Position numbers and translations under genes: made by a program. The notes under the pieces are model-generated. The model had not been told where the DNA came from, did no database searches, and was given only the letters and a program-made list of their open reading frames with translations. Below, in pieces: positions 16,741 to 24,441 of a stretch of DNA of 64,000 bases. Position 1 is the first letter of the stretch. Each line of letters starts with the position of its first letter. Location: contig SVUG01000002.1 of the NCBI GenBank assembly GCA_015063385.1, positions 80,888 through 144,887 of the forward strand, in the 5' to 3' direction. Source of the DNA: Oscillospiraceae bacterium (GTDB lineage: Bacteria; Bacillota; Clostridia; Oscillospirales; CAG-272).

Positions 16741-17141
16741 TGGACGAGCGCGAGGAAATAGAGACCACTCTGCCTGATGGACAGACCGAGGTATACGAGG
16801 CAGAGCCCGAGGTATACGAGGGCAGCGAGCCGGAGGCGGTGGACTACACGAGCGAGCTGGAGGGACTCTCTGCCGAGTTCCCCGACGTAAATCTCGGTGG
16901 GCATGCCGAAAGGTACTCCGAGCTTAGAGCGCTCGGTCTCAGCGAAAGAGAGGCGTTCTTTGCCAGCGCCTCGCGCGTGCCGAGGACGGACAATCGCGCA
17001 CATCTGTTCGGCGGTATGCCGAAAATGGCAAAAAGCCCTATGGGCGCTATGCCCAGACGCGAGCTGGAGGCAGCACGCGAAATATTCTCAGGTCTATCCG
17101 ACCGTCAAATCGAGGACCTGTATAAAAAAGTGACTAAATAA
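16740..17141 (+). CDS. Scaffold-like acidic protein of the phage cluster
   Basis: A 133-residue protein between portal and capsid genes, the usual place of the scaffolding protein. The N-terminal third is strongly acidic (EVYEAEPEVYEGSEPE) and the rest is helical, ending in a basic segment (SDRQIEDLYKKVTK). An acidic, helical protein with a basic capsid-binding tail is typical of scaffolds, but there is no sequence signature. It follows the 44-residue frame with a one-base overlap. Confidence 0.55.
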   Translation: MDEREEIETTLPDGQTEVYEAEPEVYEGSEPEAVDYTSELEGLSAEFPDVNLGGHAERYSELRALGLSEREAFFASASRVPRTDNRAHLFGGMPKMAKSPMGAMPRRELEAAREIFSGLSDRQIEDLYKKVTK

Positions 17142-17164
17142 TTAAAAGAAAGAAGGAAAAACAA

Positions 17165-18202
17165 GTGATAATTTATTCTAAATCTTCGGGTAATACCCCT
17201 GCTGCGATAGGCAGACTCGAAACCCCTATCAAAATGATTATAGAGCATGAGAGCGATATGCTCACCAAGAAGGGCGGCATCTGCGAGGCGCTCTTCAACG
17301 TAGAAAAGAGCAACCGCTTCGGTGAAACCATCGTCGGCGGCAACGAGTTCGACGTCTTTGAGGCGGCGGCAGAAGGCACGGCGGCAGCAAGCGATACTCT
17401 CGTCGAGACCTATCAGAAGTTCATCGAGCACATTCAGTTTATGAAGGAGTTCACCATCACCGCAGAGATGATGGAGGACGCAAACTACGGTGTTGCGGCA
17501 GACGCAAAGCGCAGAATCGAGAACTTCGTCAGAGCATACTACAAGACCGTCAACAAGGTGTGCGAGTGCGCGCTTGCAAACGGCCTTAACACCAGCGCAA
17601 CCTTTGCAGGTGCAAGCGTTGACCTTTCTGCACCCGACGGTCTCTCGCTCTTTAACAAGAACCACACCTACGGCTCTTCTGCTACAAACGCAAGCGGTAC
17701 TCAGTCAAACTACTTCTGGGGTGATATTCTCTCGTCTACCTCTGCATTTGAGGACGCGCTCTCCGAGCTTTCGGTCAAGCTTCGCTATATGAAGGACGAA
17801 AGCGGCGAGCCTCTCGGCTACACCGCCGACACCATCGTGCTTCCCGGCAATCGCCCCGCGGCAGAGGTTATCGCCAAGAAGGTATGCGGCTCTGAGGGCT
17901 CTCTTGGCAACGGCTACAACGACATCAACCTCCACTACGGCAACTGGAACATCGTGGTGCTTCCAAACTGGCAGACCAGCGATAACCGCGTGATGATTAT
18001 GTCAAGCGAGGCTAATAAGAGCCTTTGCGGTAATATGTTCTTCAACCGTATTCCCCTCACCGTCACAAACTGGGTGGACAATCACACCGGCAATTACATC
18101 TGGAACGGCAGATGCCGTTTCGGCGTAGGATTTGGCACTTACAAGCATATTCTCCTCGCCGTAGACAGCACCAGCGCCGTCGCCGATGCCACTGCTTTGT
18201 AA
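17165..18202 (+). CDS. Phage major capsid protein (HK97-fold type)
   Basis: A 345-residue protein placed and sized as a major capsid protein. It has an N-terminal region with HESDMLTKKGGICE and an E-loop-like Gly-rich stretch. A middle motif DGLSLFNKNHTYG followed by GTQSNYF resembles Mu gpT-like and related head proteins (LFxxxHxxxxGTQSN). The end VTNWVDNHTGNYIWNGRCRFGVGFG is typical of the P-domain strand. It starts with GTG after AGAAGGA. No protease gene precedes it. Confidence 0.88.
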   Translation: MIIYSKSSGNTPAAIGRLETPIKMIIEHESDMLTKKGGICEALFNVEKSNRFGETIVGGNEFDVFEAAAEGTAAASDTLVETYQKFIEHIQFMKEFTITAEMMEDANYGVAADAKRRIENFVRAYYKTVNKVCECALANGLNTSATFAGASVDLSAPDGLSLFNKNHTYGSSATNASGTQSNYFWGDILSSTSAFEDALSELSVKLRYMKDESGEPLGYTADTIVLPGNRPAAEVIAKKVCGSEGSLGNGYNDINLHYGNWNIVVLPNWQTSDNRVMIMSSEANKSLCGNMFFNRIPLTVTNWVDNHTGNYIWNGRCRFGVGFGTYKHILLAVDSTSAVADATAL

Positions 18203-18253
18203 TTTTTAGTTTACATTTTAGCTTAAATTTCAAGGAAAGGCAAGGTTTTTTAA

Positions 18254-19093
18254 ATGACACTAAAGGAATTACACGGTGAAACGTGCGCACTCGCATTCGA
18301 CGATTTTCTGGCGCTGGACGACAGGTTTCTCTCGTCCGCCTACCGTGCGATGCGCGCTGTGTATAACTCAAGAAAAATCACTGCCGAGAAAAAATTCTAC
18401 GTCAGAGGCTGCCTGCCGAAAACTAAGATTTCCGAAATTCGTCACAAGGGAGGCAGGGCTGAATCCCTGCCTCTTTCGGGAAAGGCGTTCAGCATGCGAC
18501 TTTACGGCAAGGGAAACATCGTCGTAAGCGGTCCAAATGGAGAGTTCATGAAGGATTTTGATTGCAACGGCGATTATTACAAGGACTTCCTTGACGCAGA
18601 TACGACAATTACCTTCGTCGGTTTGAGCTCCTACACCGTTTGCGACCTGGTCACCTTTGAGGAGGTCTTTTCAAGCAACAGAAGCGATATTCCTGACGGT
18701 GACGGCTTCACGGTTATTGATTTAAGGGAGGCACTGCCCGATTTCCTCTCTCTTGACTCCATGCCGACCGACGCGTCGGGCAAGACTCTTACTGCAGCTG
18801 TGGTCTACGACGGAAAAATCAAGCTTCCCGACTCCTATTCGGGCGAGATTTCCATAGTTTACCGCAAGCGGCCGATGCAGCCCTCGCTTTATTCCCCTGA
18901 GAGCAGAATAGATATTCCTGCAGAGTACGAGCCGCTATTGCCTCTGTACTGCGCGTATTATCTGCTGCTTGAGGACGAGCCCGAAAAAGCGGAATTCTAT
19001 CGCGAGGAATATGAAAAAATGCTCGCAGTAATTGGCCGTGGATTCGTGTATTCGTTTGAGAACAAATATCTTGATACGAACGGGTGGGCGTGA
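18254..19093 (+). CDS. Head-tail adaptor-like protein (podovirus gp11 position)
   Basis: A 279-residue protein directly after the capsid gene. The last third (IDIPAEYEPLLPLYCAYYLL, then EPEKAEFYREEYEKML) resembles the C-terminus of short-tail adaptor proteins that sit beneath the portal. The middle is beta-rich. The stop overlaps the next start (TGATG). The assignment as adaptor is inferred from position and this tail motif; it has no named family that I can confirm. Confidence 0.65.
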   Translation: MTLKELHGETCALAFDDFLALDDRFLSSAYRAMRAVYNSRKITAEKKFYVRGCLPKTKISEIRHKGGRAESLPLSGKAFSMRLYGKGNIVVSGPNGEFMKDFDCNGDYYKDFLDADTTITFVGLSSYTVCDLVTFEEVFSSNRSDIPDGDGFTVIDLREALPDFLSLDSMPTDASGKTLTAAVVYDGKIKLPDSYSGEISIVYRKRPMQPSLYSPESRIDIPAEYEPLLPLYCAYYLLLEDEPEKAEFYREEYEKMLAVIGRGFVYSFENKYLDTNGWA

Positions 19094-21720
19094 TGAGCAG
19101 TAAATACAAAAATTCATCAAGCGCAGAATACACCAGGGTTTACGAAAACCTGCGCGGTGTAGATTTGTCCATAGTTCCGAACCGAAAGTCTCATTCAAGA
19201 TTCGCTTATCTTGAAAATATGTACGTTGACTACGAGGGCGCGGATACGGCAGTGGAAAGCGTGGTCGGCTTCAGAAAGGTCGTTCAGCTTAACACAAAAA
19301 TAAACGGTATGTTTCTTCAAAGGCTTGGCGAGGGAGAGGAATACGTTGTCGTGCACGCGGGAACTAAGGTCTACCGCTTTAACTCAAATAATCGAGACAC
19401 TATTAAGAGAATTGCAGCTACTTACAACGGTCTGATTGACACAGTAAGCCGTGCGGTCTGCTTCAAGGACTCGCTGTATATTATGGATGGCGAGAAAATT
19501 CTGGTAATCGCCGCAGACGGAAGTGCGAAGCTGCTCGGAGAGGATATTGCACCGTATATCCCCATTCTTTCGCAGGACGGCGAGGAAAATGAAAATGCCA
19601 ATCTTCTCACAAGCAGCTGTATTTGCAAATATACGGTTAATAACCTCAACGAAACAGGATACGCAAGCCCCGGACTCACCTACGAGATAAGCAATGAATA
19701 TAGCAAAACCTGCAAGGTGACCGGTATAAGCAACGACTTCTCCGGCGAGCTTCATATTCCGTCCTACGTTTTTATTGAGGGTAAAAAATACAACGTGACT
19801 GCTATCGGCGAAAGCGCTTTTAAGGGCAACGCAAAAATTACCGCCCTTCACACAAACGCAAATCTTAAAATCATAGAAAAGTATGCGTTCAGAGGCTGCC
19901 CGGCGCTGAAAACCGTACATTTTTCTGATACGGTAAGCGAGCTTGGCCACTATTCGTTCTATAGCTGCACGGCTCTTACGGATTTGTATATCGGACTCGG
20001 ATTTACTTCTTTCGGCGTACACGCAATGGACGGCTGTACTGCCCTTCAAAACGTATATTATGCCGGAAGCGACGAGGAATTTATCGAAATTGAAAGAGTA
20101 GACCAGATGATAAATGCTGATATACACAGCGGTGTGTCAGAAAAGGGGCTTATATTATCAATTCCCGTCAGTAGTAAAATATCAAGCGTTCAGCGAGTTT
20201 TTATCGGCAACACACAGGTTTCGTTCATATTTGAAAAGGAAAAGGCGCAGATTCGCATAACTATCGCGGATAAAACGGCGGTTTCTCCGGGAGAGGTCCT
20301 GGTTTACGCAAATGCAGATAACAACGTCTTCACAGCCATAACCCCAAAGGAAGCTATCACCTATTGCACTCTTGCGGCGGTTTATGACGGAAGGCTTTTC
20401 CTCTCCGGAAATCCAAGTCTTCCGGGATACGTGTTTTATTCCTCAACGGACGGGGACGGCAATATAAATCCCGCCTATTTTTCCGTGAGCGATTTCTTCA
20501 TTGACGGCGGGGATAAATACGGGGTCTGCTCGCTGCTCGCAACAGATGACGGACTCGTGGTATTCAAAGCGGGTGATGGCGGAGAGGGCGACGTGTTTTA
20601 TCACAAGCCGTCGACAAGCGGCGGCTATCCCGTCACGCGTCTGTGTCACGACAGCTATGCCGCGGGCGACTCCTTCGTCTTTCTCGGTGACACCGTTTTC
20701 GTTTCGGAAAAGGGGCTCTCTGCCCTTGAGTCGTCATCGGGCAAGATGCGTGCGGTCTGCCGCTCAGGCAATATAAACAGGCTTCTTCTGTGTGAGAATC
20801 CAAAGGACATTCGCATAGCAGAATGGCAAGGATATATCGTACTGTCGGTTGGCGGAAGAATGTATCTTGGTGACTCGCGCGCAACCTTTAAGCGTGCAGA
20901 TAGCTTTGAGTACGAGTGGTATTACCTAAGCGGAATCGGAACTTATTTTGACGCACAGAGAATTTGCCGATACAGCTCTGTTGCACGCGACGGATACGAG
21001 GTTCACGAGAATGTCGACCAGCCCACCGATATGACCGTAGTCAGCAAATCGGACGGAGCCGGCGGTTATTATTACTACGTCACCGACAGCAAAACAAACA
21101 AGAAATACGAGGTATATCTGACCGACGAGTTCAGCGGCGGAGTATTCAAGGCGGCGACCTCCATTCTCGGCTTTGATAATCTTCTGTATTTCGGAACGGA
21201 ATCAGGTGACGTTTGCATCTTCAATAACGACAAGCGAGGGGTTGCTCCCGACAGGCTGAAAAATGCGGACGATTTTGACCCAGAGGAGTATAAGAGGCTC
21301 TACGGCAGGAAAATTCACCCCGATTTTTACGGTTTTGACAACAAGGCTGCGCACTGCGTAGTATCCACCGTTATGGACGACTGCGAGCTTCCGGGACTTA
21401 GGAAAAACAGTATTCGCGACTCTTTGGCAGTTAAATTCAAGACGTTTCCGAGAAGTATGGCAAGCGTTTTCGTAAGCACCGACGCTGTTGCACACAAGCT
21501 GCTCACTACCCTCTCGGTATCTGAATTCAATTTTGCAGACGTTTATTTTGCTGATATTTCTATGCTTACAGCTCCCTTTGTCAGCCGTCCAATACCCGAA
21601 TTCGAGCGCGACTGGGTTGAAAAGAGCATAACGCTCTCCTCTGATAATTTTCGTGCTCCGATAGGAATTTACTCAATAAGCTATCGGTACAGAATAAAAG
21701 GTAAAATCAAGAAAAACTGA
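19093..21720 (+). CDS. Large tail nozzle-like protein with an internal leucine-rich repeat domain
   Basis: An 875-residue protein beginning with the ATG that overlaps the previous stop. The N-terminus (YENLRGVDLSIVPNRKSHSRFAYLENMYVDYEG) and the repeated beta-strand layout match nozzle or tubular tail proteins of short-tailed phages (T7 gp12 position). Residues about 200-330 are different: they form BspA-type leucine-rich repeats (IGESAFKGNAKITALH, IEKYAFRGCPALKTVHF, LGHYSFYSCTALTDLYI). The nozzle-like beta structure resumes afterwards (TYCTLAAVYDGRLFLSGNP). The LRR block looks inserted. The gene is intact over 2.6 kb. Confidence 0.7.
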   Translation: MSSKYKNSSSAEYTRVYENLRGVDLSIVPNRKSHSRFAYLENMYVDYEGADTAVESVVGFRKVVQLNTKINGMFLQRLGEGEEYVVVHAGTKVYRFNSNNRDTIKRIAATYNGLIDTVSRAVCFKDSLYIMDGEKILVIAADGSAKLLGEDIAPYIPILSQDGEENENANLLTSSCICKYTVNNLNETGYASPGLTYEISNEYSKTCKVTGISNDFSGELHIPSYVFIEGKKYNVTAIGESAFKGNAKITALHTNANLKIIEKYAFRGCPALKTVHFSDTVSELGHYSFYSCTALTDLYIGLGFTSFGVHAMDGCTALQNVYYAGSDEEFIEIERVDQMINADIHSGVSEKGLILSIPVSSKISSVQRVFIGNTQVSFIFEKEKAQIRITIADKTAVSPGEVLVYANADNNVFTAITPKEAITYCTLAAVYDGRLFLSGNPSLPGYVFYSSTDGDGNINPAYFSVSDFFIDGGDKYGVCSLLATDDGLVVFKAGDGGEGDVFYHKPSTSGGYPVTRLCHDSYAAGDSFVFLGDTVFVSEKGLSALESSSGKMRAVCRSGNINRLLLCENPKDIRIAEWQGYIVLSVGGRMYLGDSRATFKRADSFEYEWYYLSGIGTYFDAQRICRYSSVARDGYEVHENVDQPTDMTVVSKSDGAGGYYYYVTDSKTNKKYEVYLTDEFSGGVFKAATSILGFDNLLYFGTESGDVCIFNNDKRGVAPDRLKNADDFDPEEYKRLYGRKIHPDFYGFDNKAAHCVVSTVMDDCELPGLRKNSIRDSLAVKFKTFPRSMASVFVSTDAVAHKLLTTLSVSEFNFADVYFADISMLTAPFVSRPIPEFERDWVEKSITLSSDNFRAPIGIYSISYRYRIKGKIKKN

Positions 21721-21734
21721 AGAAAGGATTAAAA

Positions 21735-22109
21735 ATGAAGGTACAAAAAATATTTAGCACTGATACCGAGGATAAAAAAATATCATCCTTGCCAAGCTGT
21801 CCGACTAGTCAGGCATTGTACGGCGGTATGGGATACAGCTCTACTGATATGAAGAACGCCTTTGACGGACTCTCACTGCTTATCATAGAGCGCTTCAACG
21901 CCCTGCTCGACGATATATGCGCGGCGCCTGCCGATTCAATTAGCTCGGCTATAAAAACCGGCATATACGCAGGACATACTCTCTCACAGCTCTTCTCGGA
22001 CCTGCAAAACGGAAACGCGGCAACCTATATTAAGGTTAACGGCAACTCGCTTGCAAGCGAACTTCTCACCATTAAAGAGGCAATACGCGAGCTCGGAGGT
22101 GACGTATGA
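21735..22109 (+). CDS. Small structural protein of the phage cluster
   Basis: A 124-residue, mainly helical soluble protein with AGAAAGGA upstream of the ATG. No domain was recognised. It has a Ser/Cys-rich N-terminal third and ends LLTIKEAIRELGGDV. It overlaps the next gene by 4 bases (ATGA). The position after the nozzle-like gene suggests a tail or internal virion protein, but this is only positional. Confidence 0.5.
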   Translation: MKVQKIFSTDTEDKKISSLPSCPTSQALYGGMGYSSTDMKNAFDGLSLLIIERFNALLDDICAAPADSISSAIKTGIYAGHTLSQLFSDLQNGNAATYIKVNGNSLASELLTIKEAIRELGGDV

Positions 22110-22501
22110 GCAGACTGAAATTCAAGCTTTACGGCAGCGAGGTCGAGCTTATCAACATGGCAAGCGACTCCTCAGGAAGCTTGGAGCTGGATTTTTCAGA
22201 AAATTTATCCGGCTTCCTGCGCATAGGCAAGCTTGCGCTAAAATTAACAGAGGGCAAGTGCATCGTGGATTTAAGGCTTCTTGAGAACGGGGAATATACA
22301 CCCGAGCTGGTGCTTGACAACAGGCTCGTCGTGCTTCCTCTTATGAGAAAATTCGGCAACCTAGTCGAGTGCCTTGACTGCACTGTCGACTATATCCGTG
22401 CCGCATCTCAAAGAGAGCGCGCGCTCGCTGAGCTGGTAGCAACGCTTGAGGAAAAAATCAAGCTTCTTGAGGACAAGGTATACGGCACTGTCGTGCTCTA
22501 A
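22106..22501 (+). CDS. Small phage-cluster protein with beta head and coiled-coil tail
   Basis: A 131-residue protein with an N-terminal beta-rich half (KFKLYGSEVELINMASDSSG, then FLRIGKLALKLTEGKCIVDL). The C-terminal heptad-like helix is RALAELVATLEEKIKLLEDK. Such architecture is common in trimeric fibre or neck appendages. No named family was recognised, so a host-binding role is only an inference. A perfect 8-bp hairpin follows the stop. Confidence 0.5.
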   Translation: MSRLKFKLYGSEVELINMASDSSGSLELDFSENLSGFLRIGKLALKLTEGKCIVDLRLLENGEYTPELVLDNRLVVLPLMRKFGNLVECLDCTVDYIRAASQRERALAELVATLEEKIKLLEDKVYGTVVL

Positions 22502-22508
22502 AAAGAAT

Positions 22509-22529
22509 GGTGCGGCAAAAAGCCGCACC
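22509..22529 (+). repeat. Hairpin directly upstream of the ribosome binding site
   Basis: GGTGCGGC-aaaaa-GCCGCACC lies between the stop at 22501 and the GAAAGGA of the next gene. It has no T-run, so it is more likely a translation or stability element than a terminator. Confidence 0.6.
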
Positions 22530-22542
22530 GGAAAGGACAAAA

Positions 22543-23166
22543 ATGAAAAGAAAAAATCAAAAATTAACTAAAATCATAATCACACTTGCCCTTGCGGCAG
22601 CGCTTATTACAGTCTTTGCTATCGGTGTGTCTGCCGAGGAGGCGCAAATCGCAGCCGATGCGCTCACAGAGAGCACGGGGCTGAGCGAGGAGAACGTTTT
22701 CGCTGAAATTTACTCGGTGATTAAGGCAAACTCCGACAAGATTTTCTCCGCTCTCGCCTTTATCGGCACACTGATAGTGGGCGCGATGTATAAAAGCGGA
22801 CTTTTGCCTCTGCTCTCCGACGCGCTAGCCAAATTTAAGGGAATGCTCGACAGCATTAAAGCGGAAAACGAGCGATACGAGAGCCTCTCTGATGCAAAAA
22901 TGTCAGAGATTGGCGTATCCATTAAAAATATCGAGAAATCGATTGAGGATACAAACGGCGAGATAGAGCGCATTGAAAGTGAGCTCTCGGTGTACGAGGC
23001 TGCTCTCTCTGAGCGAAATAGCATGAAGATTATACTCTCCTCACAGATAGATATGCTTTACAGCATATTTATGGCGTCCTCTCTCCCCCAGTTTGAAAAG
23101 GAGGAGATAGGCAACAAAATTTCAAAGATGAGAGAGGAGCTTAACTCCTATGAAAAGTCGGAATAA
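22543..23166 (+). CDS. Exported or anchored coiled-coil protein at the end of the phage cluster
   Basis: A 207-residue protein with a signal-peptide-like N-terminus (Lys-rich start, hydrophobic core, ...GVSAEE near residue 32). It has a second hydrophobic helix (FSALAFIGTLIVGAMYKSG, about residues 69-87) and a long coiled coil (about residues 95-160). I use the ATG after GGAAAGGA; an upstream GTG is within the hairpin. No holin or lysin motif is seen, although the two hydrophobic segments would be compatible with a holin-like protein. It overlaps the next gene by 17 bases. Confidence 0.55.
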   Translation: MKRKNQKLTKIIITLALAAALITVFAIGVSAEEAQIAADALTESTGLSEENVFAEIYSVIKANSDKIFSALAFIGTLIVGAMYKSGLLPLLSDALAKFKGMLDSIKAENERYESLSDAKMSEIGVSIKNIEKSIEDTNGEIERIESELSVYEAALSERNSMKIILSSQIDMLYSIFMASSLPQFEKEEIGNKISKMREELNSYEKSE

Positions 23167-23515
23167 GTCGAAATTTGTAAATATTATTTTACATATCATC
23201 GGTTTTTTGCTCTGCATCATTCCGCCCGCGGTATGCACGATACTCTACTTCCCCGTGTGGCGTGAGGCAGGTGCGGCCAGCTGTATTGCAGGTGGTGGGG
23301 CACTCGTTCTAGTGATTTGCGCTATACCTCTCTACAAGCTTCTGCGCCGTGCGCTCTCGGGGGCGAGCGCGTATATGATGTGGCTTATCGCCTTTCTCGT
23401 ATTCTTCGGTCTGTCGAAAATTGCCGTGGAAATGACGGTTATAAGCTTCGTCGGCTTCGTGTCTAACCTGCTCGGCGCAATTCTAATGAAAATAGGCGGA
23501 ATAAAAGATGAGTAA
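23150..23515 (+). CDS. Small membrane protein of the phage cluster, holin-sized
   Basis: A 121-residue protein with a Lys/Arg-rich start and four hydrophobic segments. Size and topology would fit a holin, but no holin family motif was recognised and no endolysin gene is nearby. It overlaps both neighbours (17 and 8 bases), so it is part of a tightly packed three-gene membrane module. Confidence 0.5.
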   Translation: MKSRNKSKFVNIILHIIGFLLCIIPPAVCTILYFPVWREAGAASCIAGGGALVLVICAIPLYKLLRRALSGASAYMMWLIAFLVFFGLSKIAVEMTVISFVGFVSNLLGAILMKIGGIKDE

Positions 23516-24344
23516 AAACGGCTTTGACAAGGAGCTGCTTGAGTTCTCCTCGGTGATGCACAGCGGATACCTGCTTTTGCTCAGAGGCGCAGGAAAAATC
23601 ATCGCGCTTTTGACTATTATAGTGACGGCTCTGGTCACCTTTACCGATATAAGCTTTCAGTCGTTTACCAGTGAAGGCTTCTCAAGCTCGCTTATCGTGA
23701 TGCTGATTTCCTCGTATATCGTCTACTTCTCTCTTGAGGAGTCGGGCGAGGCGCTGGGCAACGAGTCTGACGAATACCGCGATGCGCTTTCCGCCTACCG
23801 CGAGGCAAGGGCAAAAATCGGTGTGGACTCTGTGGCGGCTCTGCGCGAGTTCTGCTCGGATTACAGGCGCGAGGAGCTTTTGTACAGGCGAAAAAATTTC
23901 CTTATGGAAAAGGGACTCTCGGGCGAGGAATACGAGGAGTATAAGAGAGGCGGTACGGTCTCGAAAAGGGCGGCGCGAGCCTTCAGGCGAGCAGACGCGA
24001 TGCGAGCGATTTCCCTCACTCCCGCTACGCTTCTATCGGGCGAGCGGGGGGGTGGAGGCTCGGAGCTTGAAAGCCCTGAAAAAAAGAAGCTTCTCACCTC
24101 GCTCCGCATACTGATTCCCTCGACGGCGTGTATGATTTTCACCATTTCGGTGATTCTCACCGCCAAGGGCGATATGACCGCGTCGGTCATAATCGACGGT
24201 ATACTGAAGCTGTCGGCTCTGCCGATAATCGGTCTGCGCGCGTACAGTGCAGGCTACTCCTACGCAAAGGAGGAAAAATCGCTCTGGCTTGAAGCAAGGG
24301 CAAGACTGCTATCCTCATTCGCAAATCAAAAAAATAACGCCTAA
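23508..24344 (+). CDS. Four-helix membrane protein with charged cytoplasmic domain
   Basis: A 278-residue protein with two N-terminal transmembrane helices, a strongly charged middle (about residues 85-190, rich in Arg and Glu) and two further helices near 195-240. No catalytic motif is apparent. A Gly-rich stretch (SGERGGGGSE) separates the charged domain from the last helices. It is the last gene before a strong terminator. The layout resembles small SLATT-type membrane effectors in topology only; I do not assign a function. Confidence 0.5.
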   Translation: MSKNGFDKELLEFSSVMHSGYLLLLRGAGKIIALLTIIVTALVTFTDISFQSFTSEGFSSSLIVMLISSYIVYFSLEESGEALGNESDEYRDALSAYREARAKIGVDSVAALREFCSDYRREELLYRRKNFLMEKGLSGEEYEEYKRGGTVSKRAARAFRRADAMRAISLTPATLLSGERGGGGSELESPEKKKLLTSLRILIPSTACMIFTISVILTAKGDMTASVIIDGILKLSALPIIGLRAYSAGYSYAKEEKSLWLEARARLLSSFANQKNNA

Positions 24345-24350
24345 GGGCGT

Positions 24351-24385
24351 GGGCAAGGTCAAAAATATTGACTTTGCCCTTTTTA
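24351..24385 (+). terminator. Terminator ending the phage-derived cluster
   Basis: GGGCAA.GTCAA pairs with TTGAC.TTGCCC around AAATA, followed by TTTTT. It lies 7 bases after the last cluster gene. Confidence 0.85.
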
Positions 24386-24396
24386 TATGGTAAAAT
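24368..24396 (+). promoter_or_regulatory. Promoter of the helicase gene embedded in the preceding terminator
   Basis: TTGACT (24368-24373) lies within the terminator's right arm. TAAAAT (24391-24396) follows after 17 bases, with TGG giving an extended -10. Confidence 0.7.
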
Positions 24397-24441
24397 CTTT
24401 ATGTAAAATATCAGCCGATACGGCAAGAGAGGAGAGCGCCT

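Noticed and set aside
23508..24344. Assignment of the last cluster gene as a SLATT-type defence effector
   Set aside because: Only the topology is similar; no family motif and no partner nucleotide cyclase or effector gene was seen.
13102..24385. Attachment-site direct repeats flanking the phage-derived cluster
   Set aside because: I compared both flanks by eye and found no convincing repeat of 12 or more bases, and no tRNA gene at either end.
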